Source of the DNA: Phycisphaerales bacterium
GTDB lineage: Bacteria > Planctomycetota > Phycisphaerae > Phycisphaerales > UBA1924
DNA length: 64,000 nt
Assembly: GCA_007693785.1 (NCBI GenBank)
Contig: RECY01000021.1
Coordinates: forward strand, 124,001-188,000
Direction: 5' to 3'
Positions 31,801-41,122 of this stretch are shown piece after piece. How positions within the stretch are numbered: position 1 is the stretch's first letter; each line of letters begins with the position of its first letter. The notes beneath the pieces were generated by a model. It saw only the letters and a program-made list of their open reading frames with translations, was not told the origin of the DNA and did not search any database. The translations under genes were made by a program, and so were the position numbers.

Positions 31801-34800
31801 ATGCGCCTGAGCAAGCTGACCCTGCACGGGTTCAAGTCGTTCGCCGACCGGACGGAGTTCACCTTCGACGACGCGGTCGTCGGCGTCGTGGGCCCGAACG
31901 GGTGCGGGAAGAGCAACATCGTCGACGCCGTGAAGTGGGTGCTGGGCGAGCGGTCCAGCAAGAGCCTGCGCGGGAAGGAGATGATCGACGTCATCTTCGC
32001 CGGCAGCGCCGGGCGCAGCCCGAGCGGGATGGCCTCGGTCACGCTCACCTTTGACAACCCCGTTGAAGACGACTCGGTCGAGATGGTCGAGCTCGACCTG
32101 GCGAGCGACGAGGACCCGAGCCTCGCGTGCGGCGATGTTGCGCCCGAATCGATCGGGCAGGCCGCGGCCGAACTGAGCGAGGACGCGAGCGCGCCGCAGG
32201 GCGGGAACGCCGCGGTCGCCAAGCGTCGCCGGCGCGGGCTGCCGATCGACGCCGACGAGGTGGAGGTCGAGCGTCGGCTCTACCGCGACGGGACGAGCCA
32301 GTATCTGATCAACGCGCGCCGCTGCCGCCTGAAGGACATCCGCAACCTGTTCCTCGATACGGGCATCGGTGCGGACGCCTACTCGATCATCGAGCAGGGC
32401 AAGGTCGACGCGATGCTTCTGGCGAGCCCGCTGGAGCGTCGCGCGATCTTCGAGGAGGCGGCCGGCATCGCCCGCTACCGCCAGCGCCGCGTCGAGGCCG
32501 CGCGCAAGCTGGAAAAGACCGAGACCAACCTCGTGCGCACGCGCGAGCAGCTCGAGTCGACGGACCGTCGCCTGCGCCTGGTCAAGGGTCAGGCCGCGAA
32601 GGCGCGCCGGTTCAAGGAACTCGACGAGGAGCTCGGCGCGTGGCGGCTCGCGCTGGCGTTCGATCAGTACGACGAGTTGCGCCAGCGGCTCGACGGGCTG
32701 ACGAGCCAGCTCCGGGGCCTGGAGCAGGAGCGGCACGAAGCGGTCGAAGACGTGACGGGCCTGGAATCGACCAAGCAGGAGGCGGAGCTTCGGCGTCACG
32801 AGCTAGCGGGGGATCACCGTCGTGCGGACGAGCAGCGTCTGGCGTCGAAGCACGCGCGGGAGCAGGCCGAGCAGCGTCTGGAGATGTCCGGGCGTGCGAT
32901 GGCCGAGAGCGACGAGCAGCGTGCGGGCGACGAGCGTCGGCTGCATGAGCTCGAATCGCGCGCGGGCGCCTTGCGGAGCGATGCGGAGGCGCAGCGGGAG
33001 TCGATCGCGGGGCTGGCCGAGTCGCTCGCCGAGCGGGAGCGTGCGCTCGAGGCGGCGGCCGAGGCGCGTGCGGCGGTGCTGGAGTCGCTCGCGGGGCTGG
33101 AGGCGCAGCGGAACGAGCACCGCTCGGCGGCGTCTCGCATCGACCGCGAGCGTGCGGAGCTGGTCGCGCGTTCGCTCGCCGACGGCCGCCGGGCCGAGCA
33201 GCTCGCCGAGCAGGCGGGCACGGTCGAATCCCGTGCCGCCGCCCGCACGCAGGAGCGCGACGCGGGCGAGCGCGAGCTAGCGTCGGCCCGTGAGCGCGTG
33301 GGGGAGCTGGAGCGCGCGATCGCCTCGAGCGAGGCGCAGCTTGCCGAGGCGCAGGCCTCGCTGGAGTCTCGCTCGCGCGACCGCTCGGAGCGTTCCGGTC
33401 GCGTGGCGGAGTTGGAGCAGTTGGTGGCGCGTCTGGACAGCCGTCGCGCGACGCTGGCGGAGATGGTCGAGAGCCGCGCCGGGCTGGGCGAGGCCGTGCG
33501 CACGGTGCTGGAAGCGCGCGACGCGGGTCGCGGGTTTGCGCACGTGCTCGCGCCGCTGGCGGAACTGATCGAAGCCGAGGGCGAGGGCGCGGGGGCGGTG
33601 GAGTCGGCGCTCGGCCCGGTGCTGCGCGGGCTGGTGGTGCGATCGCTGCGCGAGCTGCCGCCGACCGAAGAACTCGCGAGGCTCCCGGGTCGCGTGCGGT
33701 TTGTCCCGCTGGAGACGGGCGACGACGCCTCGCGGTCGGCGGTCGACGCGGGCGAGGCGTCGCTCCCGGCCAACCGCGTGACGCCCGTGCGCTCGCTGGT
33801 GCGGGCGGCTCCGGGGGAGACGAGCGAACGCGTCGGCGTGCTCCTGGATCGCCTGTTGGCGCACACGTATCTGGTCGAGGACCTCGACGCGGCGCAGCTC
33901 CTCGGCGCGGGCCCGCTCGCCCGCGCGCGATTCGTCACACGCGACGGGAGCGTGCTCGAAGGCGACGGGCGCGTGGAGGCCGGGCCCCCCGGGGCCGACG
34001 ACGGCGAAGCCGCGGGCGTGCTGCAGCGCCGGAGCGAGCTGGTGTCGCTCGAGCATGAGCTGGCGGCGTCGTCGAACACGCTGGACACGGAGCGTGCGGC
34101 GCTCGCCTCGGTCGACGCCGAGGCCGCGGCGCTCAGCGAGCGTCGGGGCGCCGTCCAGCGTCAGCTGGCCGAGGCGCAGCGTGCGATCGCGGGCGAGCAC
34201 GCGAAGGCGGACCGCCTGGCGCGCGAGCTGGAGCGTGCGGCACGAGACCTGGCGCAGTTCGGCGAGGAAGCCGAGCGCGTGCGCACGAAGATCACGGAAC
34301 TGGAGCGCGACCGCGCGGAGCTGGACGCGCGGGCCGAACGCCTTGTGGCGCTGCGGGACGAGCAGCAGGCGCTCGCCGACGAGCTGGCGGCCCGGGTCGA
34401 TCGCGAGCGTCTGCGCGGGGAGGCGGCCGGGGAGCAGCAGACCGCGGCCCGCGTCGAGGCGGGGCGTCTGCACGAGCAGGTCGCGGGCGCGAAGCGGGAG
34501 CTGGCGAGGCTGGAAGCCGCGGGCGAGCAGTGCGAGCGCGAGTCGCGCGAGCTGCGCGCCAAGCTGGAGCGCACGGAAGGCCGACGCGCGGAGTTGGAAG
34601 GCGCTATCGCGCAGGCCGAGCGCACGATCCAGGAAAGCTCGGCCCAGGAGCGCGAGCTGCGCGAGCAGGCCGACCGTCTCGCGGGCGAACTGGCGGAGGC
34701 CGAGGCGGCCGCGCAATCGCTCGGGCAGGCACTGGGCGAGGCTCGGCGTCTCGCGCAGCGGATCGAGCGGGACTGGTCGAGCGTCGAGACCTCGCGCCGC

Positions 34801-35766
34801 GAGCTGGAAGTGCGCCGCGAGACGCTGGAAGAGCGCACCTTCGAGGAGATCCGCGTCGATCTCGGTCGCGACTACTTCGAGTACCGCGCGCTGATGCGGG
34901 ACGGCGAGGTTGCGCCGATCGATCGCGATGGCGGGCAGCGCGAGGCGGACGCGCTGCGCAAGGAGATCCGGGATCTCGGGAACGTCAACCTGGACTCGAT
35001 CGAAGAAGAGCGGACACTCGCCGGGCGTAACGAGGAACTCGCCGCCCAGGTCGCCGACCTCGACGAGGCCCGTGCGCGGCTGCAGGAGCTGATCGAGCGC
35101 CTCGACAAGGTAAGCCGCGAGCGGTTCGGCGAGGTCTTCGAGACGATCCGCGAGGAGTTCGGCGGCCCGAACGGCATGTTCCGCAAGCTCTTCGGCGGCG
35201 GTCGTGCCGAGGTCCGCCTGATGCCGCTGGTCAAGGAGATCGACGGGCAGAAGGTCGTGACGGACGAGACGGACCTCTTGGAGAGCGGCATCGAGGTGAT
35301 CGCCAAGCCCCCGGGCAAGGAGCCGCGATCAATCAGCCAGCTCTCGGGCGGCGAGAAGTCGATGACGGCCGTTGCGCTGCTCATGTCGATCTTCAAGAGC
35401 AAGCCGAGCTGCTTCTGCGTGCTCGACGAGGTGGACGCCGCGCTCGACGAGGCGAACACCGAGCGGTTCGGCAGCGTCGTCCGCGCGTTCACGAGCTTCA
35501 GCCACTTCATCGTCATCACGCACCACAAGCGCACGATGCAGCAGTGCGACCGCCTCTACGGCGTCACGATGCAGGAACGCGGCGTGTCGAAGCGCGTCAG
35601 CGTCCGGTTCGATCAGGTCGGGGCCGACGGGCAGATCCAGAACCAGAGCAACGCGAAAGCCGCGGAAAAACCAGAGCCCGAAGCCGCGGAGCCCTCCAAG
35701 CCAAGCGGCAAGCTGCGGGCAGCGCTCGCGGGGATGCGCGAGAGCGAAGCGGTCGAGGTCGGCTGA
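31801..35766 (+). CDS. smc: Chromosome segregation protein SMC
   Basis: This 1321 aa ATPase organises and condenses the chromosome with ScpA and ScpB. The start [20 protein letters not shown] at 31801 is the family start, with GGAGG upstream; the open frame before it is not coding. The Walker A is GPNGCGKS (residues 31-38). A charged insert of about 45 residues ([13 protein letters not shown] to [12 protein letters not shown]) splits the N-terminal head before [20 protein letters not shown]. Two long coiled coils flank a hinge near residues 560-720 ([29 protein letters not shown]). The signature QLSGGEKS (about 1180) and Walker [15 protein letters not shown] complete the C-terminal head. A polar tail follows. 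The scp genes are not in view. Confidence 0.95.
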   Translation: MRLSKLTLHGFKSFADRTEFTFDDAVVGVVGPNGCGKSNIVDAVKWVLGERSSKSLRGKEMIDVIFAGSAGRSPSGMASVTLTFDNPVEDDSVEMVELDLASDEDPSLACGDVAPESIGQAAAELSEDASAPQGGNAAVAKRRRRGLPIDADEVEVERRLYRDGTSQYLINARRCRLKDIRNLFLDTGIGADAYSIIEQGKVDAMLLASPLERRAIFEEAAGIARYRQRRVEAARKLEKTETNLVRTREQLESTDRRLRLVKGQAAKARRFKELDEELGAWRLALAFDQYDELRQRLDGLTSQLRGLEQERHEAVEDVTGLESTKQEAELRRHELAGDHRRADEQRLASKHAREQAEQRLEMSGRAMAESDEQRAGDERRLHELESRAGALRSDAEAQRESIAGLAESLAERERALEAAAEARAAVLESLAGLEAQRNEHRSAASRIDRERAELVARSLADGRRAEQLAEQAGTVESRAAARTQERDAGERELASARERVGELERAIASSEAQLAEAQASLESRSRDRSERSGRVAELEQLVARLDSRRATLAEMVESRAGLGEAVRTVLEARDAGRGFAHVLAPLAELIEAEGEGAGAVESALGPVLRGLVVRSLRELPPTEELARLPGRVRFVPLETGDDASRSAVDAGEASLPANRVTPVRSLVRAAPGETSERVGVLLDRLLAHTYLVEDLDAAQLLGAGPLARARFVTRDGSVLEGDGRVEAGPPGADDGEAAGVLQRRSELVSLEHELAASSNTLDTERAALASVDAEAAALSERRGAVQRQLAEAQRAIAGEHAKADRLARELERAARDLAQFGEEAERVRTKITELERDRAELDARAERLVALRDEQQALADELAARVDRERLRGEAAGEQQTAARVEAGRLHEQVAGAKRELARLEAAGEQCERESRELRAKLERTEGRRAELEGAIAQAERTIQESSAQERELREQADRLAGELAEAEAAAQSLGQALGEARRLAQRIERDWSSVETSRRELEVRRETLEERTFEEIRVDLGRDYFEYRALMRDGEVAPIDRDGGQREADALRKEIRDLGNVNLDSIEEERTLAGRNEELAAQVADLDEARARLQELIERLDKVSRERFGEVFETIREEFGGPNGMFRKLFGGGRAEVRLMPLVKEIDGQKVVTDETDLLESGIEVIAKPPGKEPRSISQLSGGEKSMTAVALLMSIFKSKPSCFCVLDEVDAALDEANTERFGSVVRAFTSFSHFIVITHHKRTMQQCDRLYGVTMQERGVSKRVSVRFDQVGADGQIQNQSNAKAAEKPEPEAAEPSKPSGKLRAALAGMRESEAVEVG

Positions 35767-35778
35767 CCGGATCTGCAT

Positions 35779-36083
35779 GTGCCACTGACCTTGTCCGCAA
35801 GGTTCAGTGCTCCGTGCTCTCTCTCTCTCTCTCTGTCGTCTCGCCCGTGACTCCCATGCTCCTCTCCGGCACCCAAGCCGGTGCCATGGAGACGCGGAGT
35901 CGCCCGCTTCGGGCGGCGTAGCTTCTCCATGCGGAAAGACGGACAGCATCGCTCTGGCAAGAGCATTGAAGGCGCAGAGCCCGGAAAAGCTCCGCCGCAG
36001 CGGCTGCGCGTTTCCGGGGCACCGAGGGGTGGAGCGTGGGAAGATCGGGAGCACTGACCTTGCGGACAAGGTCAGTGGCACAG
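35779..36083. repeat. Composite repeat: family C terminal inverted repeats around a family B doublet
   Basis: The ends are family C palindromes (35779-35810 and 36051-36083) that are inverted copies of each other, identical except for one extra base (outer ends GTGCCACTGACCTTGTCCGC). Inside lie a (CT)9 tract (35817-35834), a left-type family B palindrome (35880-35931) and a right-type one (35980-36024). It fills the 335-base space between smc and pyrD. The structure resembles a small non-autonomous mobile element, with no coding capacity. Confidence 0.75.
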
Positions 36084-36101
36084 CGTGACGGAAGCACACG
36101 G

Positions 36102-37094
36102 TCACGCGAGTTCGGCTGCCCCGATCAGTTCCTGGATCGAGCCCGCGCCCTGCGCCCGCACCCACTTGTTCAGCCCGCGTGTGATCTTCGTCGGCGTGCG
36201 CGGGTCGGCGAACAGGGCCGTCCCGATGCCGACCGCGCTCGCCCCCGCAAGGATGAACTCCGCCGCGTCTTCCCAGCTCAGCACGCCGCCGATTGCGACG
36301 ATCGGCGTCTCTGTCGGCTGCCCCACGCCCCGATACACGTCGTGCACGAGCTTGACGATCGCGGGGTGGATCCCCGGGCCGCTGAGCCCGCCGGTGCGGT
36401 TGGCGAGGCGCGGGCGGCGTGTGCGCACGTCGATCGACATCGCGGGGATCGTGTTCGACACGCACAGCGCGTCCGCCCCCGGACGCCCGTTCGGCCCGCT
36501 CGTCTCGCTCGCCCCCGGCGGCTCCACGCAGATCCGCGCCAGCGCCGCGATCGAGGGCGAACCGATCACCACCGGGCTCAGCTTGACAAACAAACGCGTC
36601 TGGCTGCACACGGGGCGCAGTGCGCGGACGAGTTCGCCGAGTGCTTTCGGATCGACGCCGAAATCCGTCCCGCCGTGAACGTTGGGGCAGGAGACGTTGA
36701 GCTCGATCGCCCCGAGCGCGGGCAGCTCGTCCAGTCGTGCCGCGACGCGCACGTAGTCGTCGATCGAAAACCCCGCGACGCTCGCGATGATCGGCACGGG
36801 CAGGCGAGCGATCCGCGGCGCGACATGCGCACAGAAGGCGTCGATCCCCGGGTTCGAGAGCCCGATCGCGTTGAGCATCCCGCCGCGGGTGGGCAGGATG
36901 CGCCAGGTCGGGTTCCCCTCGCGGGCGGCGGCCGTCAGGCTCTTGGTGGTGATCGCGCCGAGGGTGTCCAGCGGGAGGACGTCGCCGACCTCGTCGAGCA
37001 CCCCGGCCGTCCCGGCCGCGAGCACGACCGGGCTCCGCAGCGTCAGCCCGGCGAGATCGGTCGCGAGCGCAGGATCGGGCACAGCAGATGGCAC
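36102..37094 (-). CDS. pyrD: Dihydroorotate dehydrogenase, class 1 (PyrD)
   Basis: The protein of about 330 aa oxidises dihydroorotate to orotate in pyrimidine synthesis with bound FMN. Motifs: LRSPVVLAAGTAG, the TKSLTAAAREGNPTWRI segment, IIASVAGFSIDDYVRVA, ELNVSCPNVHGG (active-site region), LFVKLSPVV, NTIPAMSIDV and the FMN phosphate site GIGTALFADP. Class 1B is likely but the electron-transfer partner PyrK is not in view. The frame is open to 37274 but the part upstream of 37094 is not family-like and holds a family C palindrome (37120-37150). The start is either GTG at 37094 or GTG at 37082; no ribosome site is clear, so the start is tentative. Confidence 0.85.
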   Translation of the reverse strand: MPSAVPDPALATDLAGLTLRSPVVLAAGTAGVLDEVGDVLPLDTLGAITTKSLTAAAREGNPTWRILPTRGGMLNAIGLSNPGIDAFCAHVAPRIARLPVPIIASVAGFSIDDYVRVAARLDELPALGAIELNVSCPNVHGGTDFGVDPKALGELVRALRPVCSQTRLFVKLSPVVIGSPSIAALARICVEPPGASETSGPNGRPGADALCVSNTIPAMSIDVRTRRPRLANRTGGLSGPGIHPAIVKLVHDVYRGVGQPTETPIVAIGGVLSWEDAAEFILAGASAVGIGTALFADPRTPTKITRGLNKWVRAQGAGSIQELIGAAELA

Positions 37095-37119
37095 GCCGAA
37101 TGGTACGCGACATGTACCT

Positions 37120-37150
37120 CGGACCCTTGCGGACAAGGTCCGTGATACAG
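37120..37150. repeat. Family C palindrome, copy 3
   Basis: CGGACCCTTGCGGACAAGG followed by TCCGTGATACAG, in the same orientation as the copy at 36051-36083. It lies in the divergent space between pyrD and the TPR-YggX gene and overlaps the 5' part of the open pyrD frame. Confidence 0.7.
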
Positions 37151-37209
37151 AAGCCCGCGCTACTGTTCCACCCGGGCCCCTCGCATCGCCCGGGAAGGAG
37201 TGCGCCGGC

Positions 37210-37836
37210 ATGGACATCGAGCAACGGATCGCGCAGTTCACGAAGATGGCGACCGACGATCCCGAGAACGACATGGCGCACTATTCGCTGGGCGGCGCGC
37301 TCGCCGAGGCGGGGCGTCACGCCGAGGCCGCCGAGAGCTACCTCCGCGCCACACAGCTCAACCCGAGCTTCAGCAAGGCGTACCAGCTCGCGGGTCGCTC
37401 GCTGATCGAGGGCGGCGACAAGCCGCGTGCGGCGGAGGTCCTGCGCGAGGGCTACGCCGTCGCGGCCGAACGCGGCGACCTGATGCCCAAGAAGGCGATC
37501 GGCGAGCTGCTCGAGTCGATCGGCGAGCCCCTCCCGGCCGTGCAGGAAAAGGCCGCCGCCCCGATCCCCGAGGGCGCGTTCATCTGCCAGGTGACCAGCA
37601 AGCCCGGCACCGAGATGGACCGCCCGCCGTTCAAGGGCCCGGTCGGGAAGTGGATCGTGGCAAACGTGAGCCGCGAGACGTGGAACGAGTGGATCGGGCA
37701 GGGCACCAAGGTCATCAACGAGCTGCGCCTCGACCTCTCCCGCGACGAGGACGCCGAGACCTACGACCGGCACATGCGCGAGTTCCTCGGCATCGACGAC
37801 GCCCTGCTCGCCAAGCTCCGCGGCGGGACGGGCTGA
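37210..37836 (+). CDS. TPR domain fused to a YggX-type Fe(II)-trafficking domain
   Basis: The product is 208 aa. AAGGAG lies 8 bases before the ATG. Residues 1-105 form two to three TPR units (MAHYSLGGALAEAGRHAEAAESYLRATQLNPS, AYQLAGRSLIEGGDKPRAAEVLREGY). From residue 118 the YggX-like domain follows: FICQVTSKPGTEMDRPPFKGPVG, IVANVSRETWNEWIGQGTKVINELRLDL and HMREFLGID, matching the FxxPP..G..I...VS...W..W....INE..L pattern. YggX proteins protect Fe-S clusters from oxidation and bind Fe(II). A single-domain YggX is about 90 aa, so the TPR fusion is notable. The domain call is by motif. Confidence 0.75.
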   Translation: MDIEQRIAQFTKMATDDPENDMAHYSLGGALAEAGRHAEAAESYLRATQLNPSFSKAYQLAGRSLIEGGDKPRAAEVLREGYAVAAERGDLMPKKAIGELLESIGEPLPAVQEKAAAPIPEGAFICQVTSKPGTEMDRPPFKGPVGKWIVANVSRETWNEWIGQGTKVINELRLDLSRDEDAETYDRHMREFLGIDDALLAKLRGGTG

Positions 37837-37913
37837 GTGAGTTCCTGAGCGAGATCCGGCGTCCCGCGCCGGCGCCCGGTCCGGGGCGTGTTTATGCAGT
37901 CCGCCTACCTGGC

Positions 37914-37942
37914 TTGCATGAGAGCCTCGGACTCTGTACCCT
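37914..37942 (+). promoter_or_regulatory. Possible promoter of the Cys-rich protein gene
   Basis: TTGCAT (37914-37919), 17 bases, then TACCCT (37937-37942). It lies about 45 bases before the small leader ORF at 37987. The match is moderate. Confidence 0.3.
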
Positions 37943-37986
37943 GTGCACAAAGGATGGATCACACACAGGGGTTGATGGGAGGTCCG

Positions 37987-38067
37987 ATGCAACGTTTTCT
38001 GAGCCGCACAGCCGCACAGCCGGTAAACAGCTTCGAACGAGAGGTCATGGGTGCTGGGCGGTCGTGA
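37987..38067 (+). CDS. Possible 26-codon leader ORF
   Basis: The ATG at 37987 has GGGAGG at ideal distance and encodes MQRFLSRTAAQPVNSFEREV and on for 26 residues. Its TGA overlaps the GTG start at 38064 as GTGA, suggesting coupled translation of the following gene, which has no Shine-Dalgarno of its own. A +/-1 shift joining the two frames is an alternative. Confidence 0.4.
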   Translation: MQRFLSRTAAQPVNSFEREVMGAGRS

Positions 38068-38807
38068 GTGCGGTGTCGGCGTGTTTTCTTTTGGGTGTCG
38101 TGTCGATTTTTGGGACCACGGTATCGGGAGATCCTTCAGGCGTTCCCTATAGCCCGCCCCCGGTTGATCCGGGGAACCCGTGTCCCCCTCCGGACAGCGC
38201 CGGAGGGTGGGAACTGATCGAGACCGTGGCGTTTGTCCGTGTTTGGCCAGCTGCGCAAGCCACCGAGCCTGTATGCACACGGGAACTCTGGGCCACGTTG
38301 TTGATCGAGGCGGGTTTGTGCGATCTGGTCTGGTGCGACGATATCCCCGTGTTCACGGCCTTTGGTGTGCAACGGGCCCCGTATCGGATCACATGGTCAA
38401 CCGATGCCGGTATGCCCCCGCTCGCTTGGCAGGCACTCGTTGCTGCTATGTTTAATAGGCATCTGCAGGCGGAAACGATCTCACCGCCGTTGCCCATACT
38501 CGCTCCGTCTGGCGAGCACACCTATTTTTTATTGCCAAGTTTGCTGTACCAACAGCGGCAGTGCCATGTGCGAGATATTAAAACATTCGCCAGGAATTGC
38601 TGCGTTGATGGGGAGGTGACATACACAGAATTTCGATCCAGATGGCAGCGCGATGGCCAATGGACCTACACGTACTGCCTTGAATCAACCGGTTACGGTA
38701 TCTGCAACGTGATTAGCGATGACCCCCCGGCCGAGCTCGAAGACACGCCTTGCTGCATCGGAATAAACGGCGAGATCCCGTGCTGTGGGTGCAAGGTGGA
38801 GAGCTGA
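38064..38807 (+). CDS. Secreted Cys-rich protein of unknown function
   Basis: I do not recognise this protein of about 247 aa. The start is taken at GTG 38064, where VSAVSACFLLGVVSIFGTTVSG gives an export signal without the usual basic start; GTG 38073 is possible. At least 14 Cys are spread over the mature part, including paired CC and CCGC near the end (DTPCCIGINGEIPCCGCKVES). The body contains ELIETVAFVRVWPAAQ and AWQALVAAMFNRHLQAETI. Base composition is clearly lower in GC than the surroundings, especially 38520-38620, with rarer codons. The next gene begins 7 bases after the stop and shares the character, so both may have been acquired together. Confidence 0.6.
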   Translation: MSAVSACFLLGVVSIFGTTVSGDPSGVPYSPPPVDPGNPCPPPDSAGGWELIETVAFVRVWPAAQATEPVCTRELWATLLIEAGLCDLVWCDDIPVFTAFGVQRAPYRITWSTDAGMPPLAWQALVAAMFNRHLQAETISPPLPILAPSGEHTYFLLPSLLYQQRQCHVRDIKTFARNCCVDGEVTYTEFRSRWQRDGQWTYTYCLESTGYGICNVISDDPPAELEDTPCCIGINGEIPCCGCKVES

Positions 38808-38813
38808 GCCATA

Positions 38814-40022
38814 ATGAACAATTTACGATCCTTCGCAATCGGGGCGATGCTCTTGCTCGGGCTGGGCGCAGCGGCTTTGCTACTGCTGTCGCTGCTGCGT
38901 GGCGTCGGCGTGTCTCCGCTCGACGACGCGGACACGCGCTTACCGGTGGTGGATACAATGTTCCCTGATGTCGACGCGACGGCACGGCCTACGCCCGAGC
39001 CGATGCTCGCCGGCGTGCCCGCCGCGGTGTTTCTCGATCATTCCCGCTATCCCGAAGCGTCGGATGCGGCCATCGCGTACGCGATGCGCTCCACACCGAC
39101 GGAAACGGTCGAATTCCTGCGCTTGCTCCGTGCGGCCGGCGTGCCGGCGCGGAGCATGTACATGCTGAGCGAGGAACTGGTCGCGGTGATCCAGCGCGAT
39201 ATGTTGCCGACCGAAGGGGGTGAAGAGGCGCAGCGGGCGTTTTGGGCCGCGGTCGCCGAGGCGCACGCCATAGCACTCGACACGTTGCTTGAAAACCCGG
39301 TGTTGCTCGCCGAGGCTGGTCGGAATAATGAGCCAGGTCGGCTATTGGGACTGACGGCATTATATTTTGACATGGCCGGCGAATCGGATCGTGCGGCTGA
39401 GATCCATGAACTGACACTGACGCGGTTTGCCGAGGATGTGCCGTTCAGCACGCTGCGGAATGCGGGGAGTTCGCTGGCGTACCGGGCGGTCCGCGAGGGC
39501 ACGCCGAGCGAGGCGGCGCGGATTTTTGACGAGCTCATTGCGCGCCATGATCAGCCGGACGGGACGAACACGGCCCCGCTTCGCCTGCGTCTCACAGCGA
39601 TTACCGTCCCGCTGAACGCCGGGCACGGGACACTCCAGGGCGCGACGAACGCTCTACACATGCTTTACGAGAAAGTCGCGGACCGTCAGGACGCCGACAG
39701 CCTGCTCGCGGGTCGCCAACTCGCGGAGTATCTGCAAAAGGACGGCGACGATGCTGGGGCGCTCGGGGTCCGCCTCGAACTGCTCGAACTGCACCGTGCG
39801 CACGACGGGCAGCTCAGCAGCGTGCCGCGTCCGCCCGGCTCGGAGATCAACGAGTACCGCAACGACCTGCGGTTCGCGATGTCCAACGCGGTGCAGCTCC
39901 GGGATTATCACATGGCTCATGCGCTGGCGAGCGAGTACGCCCGCCTGTTCGATACACCGGAAAATCCGCAAGGTGCACGATTGGCGGAGGTTTACGCCCA
40001 GAGAATGGAAGCGGGCGAGTGA
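38814..40022 (+). CDS. Membrane-anchored TPR-like protein of unknown function
   Basis: The product is 402 aa. An N-terminal segment (FAIGAMLLLGLGAAALLLLSLL) anchors it, with the rest outside the cytoplasm. From about residue 80 it is helical and repeat-like (ASDAAIAYAMRSTPTETVEFLRLLRAAG, EEAQRAFWAAVAEAHAIALDTLLE, GESDRAAEIHELTLTRFAEDV, ADSLLAGRQLAEYLQKDGDDAGALGVRLELLELH), which fits degenerate TPR repeats. No catalytic motif is seen. It begins 7 bases after the Cys-rich secreted gene, so the two are probably one transcript and may act together in the envelope. GC is lower in the first third. Confidence 0.65.
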   Translation: MNNLRSFAIGAMLLLGLGAAALLLLSLLRGVGVSPLDDADTRLPVVDTMFPDVDATARPTPEPMLAGVPAAVFLDHSRYPEASDAAIAYAMRSTPTETVEFLRLLRAAGVPARSMYMLSEELVAVIQRDMLPTEGGEEAQRAFWAAVAEAHAIALDTLLENPVLLAEAGRNNEPGRLLGLTALYFDMAGESDRAAEIHELTLTRFAEDVPFSTLRNAGSSLAYRAVREGTPSEAARIFDELIARHDQPDGTNTAPLRLRLTAITVPLNAGHGTLQGATNALHMLYEKVADRQDADSLLAGRQLAEYLQKDGDDAGALGVRLELLELHRAHDGQLSSVPRPPGSEINEYRNDLRFAMSNAVQLRDYHMAHALASEYARLFDTPENPQGARLAEVYAQRMEAGE

Positions 40023-40105
40023 TCCGATCGGCATAGGTTCCGCACTGTGAATCACGAAGACTCCCACGGGTGCGGTGTCGAACCGTCCCGCGGAGGGCGT
40101 TCGCT

Positions 40106-41122
40106 TTACCCGATCATCTTTCGCTGGCGCAGACTGCCAAGCAGCAGGCGTTCGATCGGGGTGTCGGTGGTGTGGAGCAGGTGGGTGATGCCGCGGGCGG
40201 CGCAGTCGTGGGCGAGGGTGTCGATCTGTTCGCGGATGCGTCGCCGGTAGGCGCGGACAGCGGCCGGGCTCAGGGTCACCTCCGCCCGCTTGCCCGTCTC
40301 GGCGTCGATGAGGGCGAGGTCGCCCAGCAGCCCGCGCTCGGCGTCGAGGGCCGGGTCGAGCTCGCTGGGCGTGAGGATCTGGACCCAGGCGGCGTCCACG
40401 CCGGGGGCCGCCCCGATCGCGTTGAGCCCGCGCTGGAAGCCCGACGACGCCATGAAGTCGCTCAGGACCACGACGACCCCGCGCGCCTCCCGTGCCGCGG
40501 CCCGGACGGCGGCGTTGATCCCGCTCGGGTCGTCCGCCTCGGTCGGCAAGCTGACCCGGGCCGCCGAGACCGGCTCCCCGCTCAGGCTCTCCAGCAGGAA
40601 GGCGCCGACCCGCTGGATGTTGCGCCGCCCGCGGAGGGGGGCGAGTCGCCAGTAGGCCGGGGGCTCGCCCGTCCGCGCCGGCCCGAACAGCGAGACCCGT
40701 ACCCGGTTCTGGTTCACCAGCCCGATGTACGCCAGCGCCATCGCGAGCCGGTGGGCGACGAGCAGCTTGGTTTCTCCCGCTTTGCCCTCGCCGTCCGCCC
40801 CGGCGGCGTCCATGCTCGGGCTCCGGTCCACGATCAGGTGCAGCGCGAGGTCCTCGTCCTCGCGGAAGAGCTTGATGAAGAACCGGTCCAGGCGCGCGAA
40901 GACGTTCCAGTCGACGTGGCGCAGGTCGTCGCCGGGCACATACTCGCGGTAGTCGTCGAACTCGACCGACTGCCCGCGCTTCTTGCTGCGCCGCTCGCCG
41001 GGCATCTTGCCGGAAAGGATCTTGCGGCTCAGGACGTCGACGCGGTTCAGCGAGGCGGCCAGCTCCGCCCCCAGCAGGGCGTCGAGCGTGGGCGGGGATG
41101 GACGCGTCGAACGGAGCAGCAC
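40106..41122 (-). CDS. DUF58 domain protein (MoxR/Bat-system partner)
   Basis: The product is 338 aa from a GTG at 41122 (VLLRSTRPSPPTLDALLGAE); the frame continues upstream into the sugar transferase gene region without family similarity. The DUF58 core is clear: GERRSKKRGQSVEFDDYREYVPGDDLRHVDWNVFARLDRFFIKLF, then a vWA-like part beginning ALHLIVDRSPSMDA, GVVVVLSDFMASSGF and the C-terminal RGITHLLHTTDTPIERLLL. DUF58 proteins act with MoxR AAA ATPases and BatA-type vWA proteins. The BatA-like gene is at 11354 and no MoxR gene is visible. No ribosome site was found at the chosen start. Confidence 0.85.
   Translation of the reverse strand: MLLRSTRPSPPTLDALLGAELAASLNRVDVLSRKILSGKMPGERRSKKRGQSVEFDDYREYVPGDDLRHVDWNVFARLDRFFIKLFREDEDLALHLIVDRSPSMDAAGADGEGKAGETKLLVAHRLAMALAYIGLVNQNRVRVSLFGPARTGEPPAYWRLAPLRGRRNIQRVGAFLLESLSGEPVSAARVSLPTEADDPSGINAAVRAAAREARGVVVVLSDFMASSGFQRGLNAIGAAPGVDAAWVQILTPSELDPALDAERGLLGDLALIDAETGKRAEVTLSPAAVRAYRRRIREQIDTLAHDCAARGITHLLHTTDTPIERLLLGSLRQRKMIG

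Noticed and set aside
35817-35834. (CT)9 microsatellite considered as a phase-variation tract.
   Set aside because: It lies between genes, downstream of smc and not in a promoter or coding start, so no switch can be argued.
37200-38807. A single long plus-strand frame covering the TPR-YggX gene and the Cys-rich secreted gene.
   Set aside because: The first part is out of frame with the YggX gene; only its C-terminal end from about 38064 looks like a real protein with an export signal.
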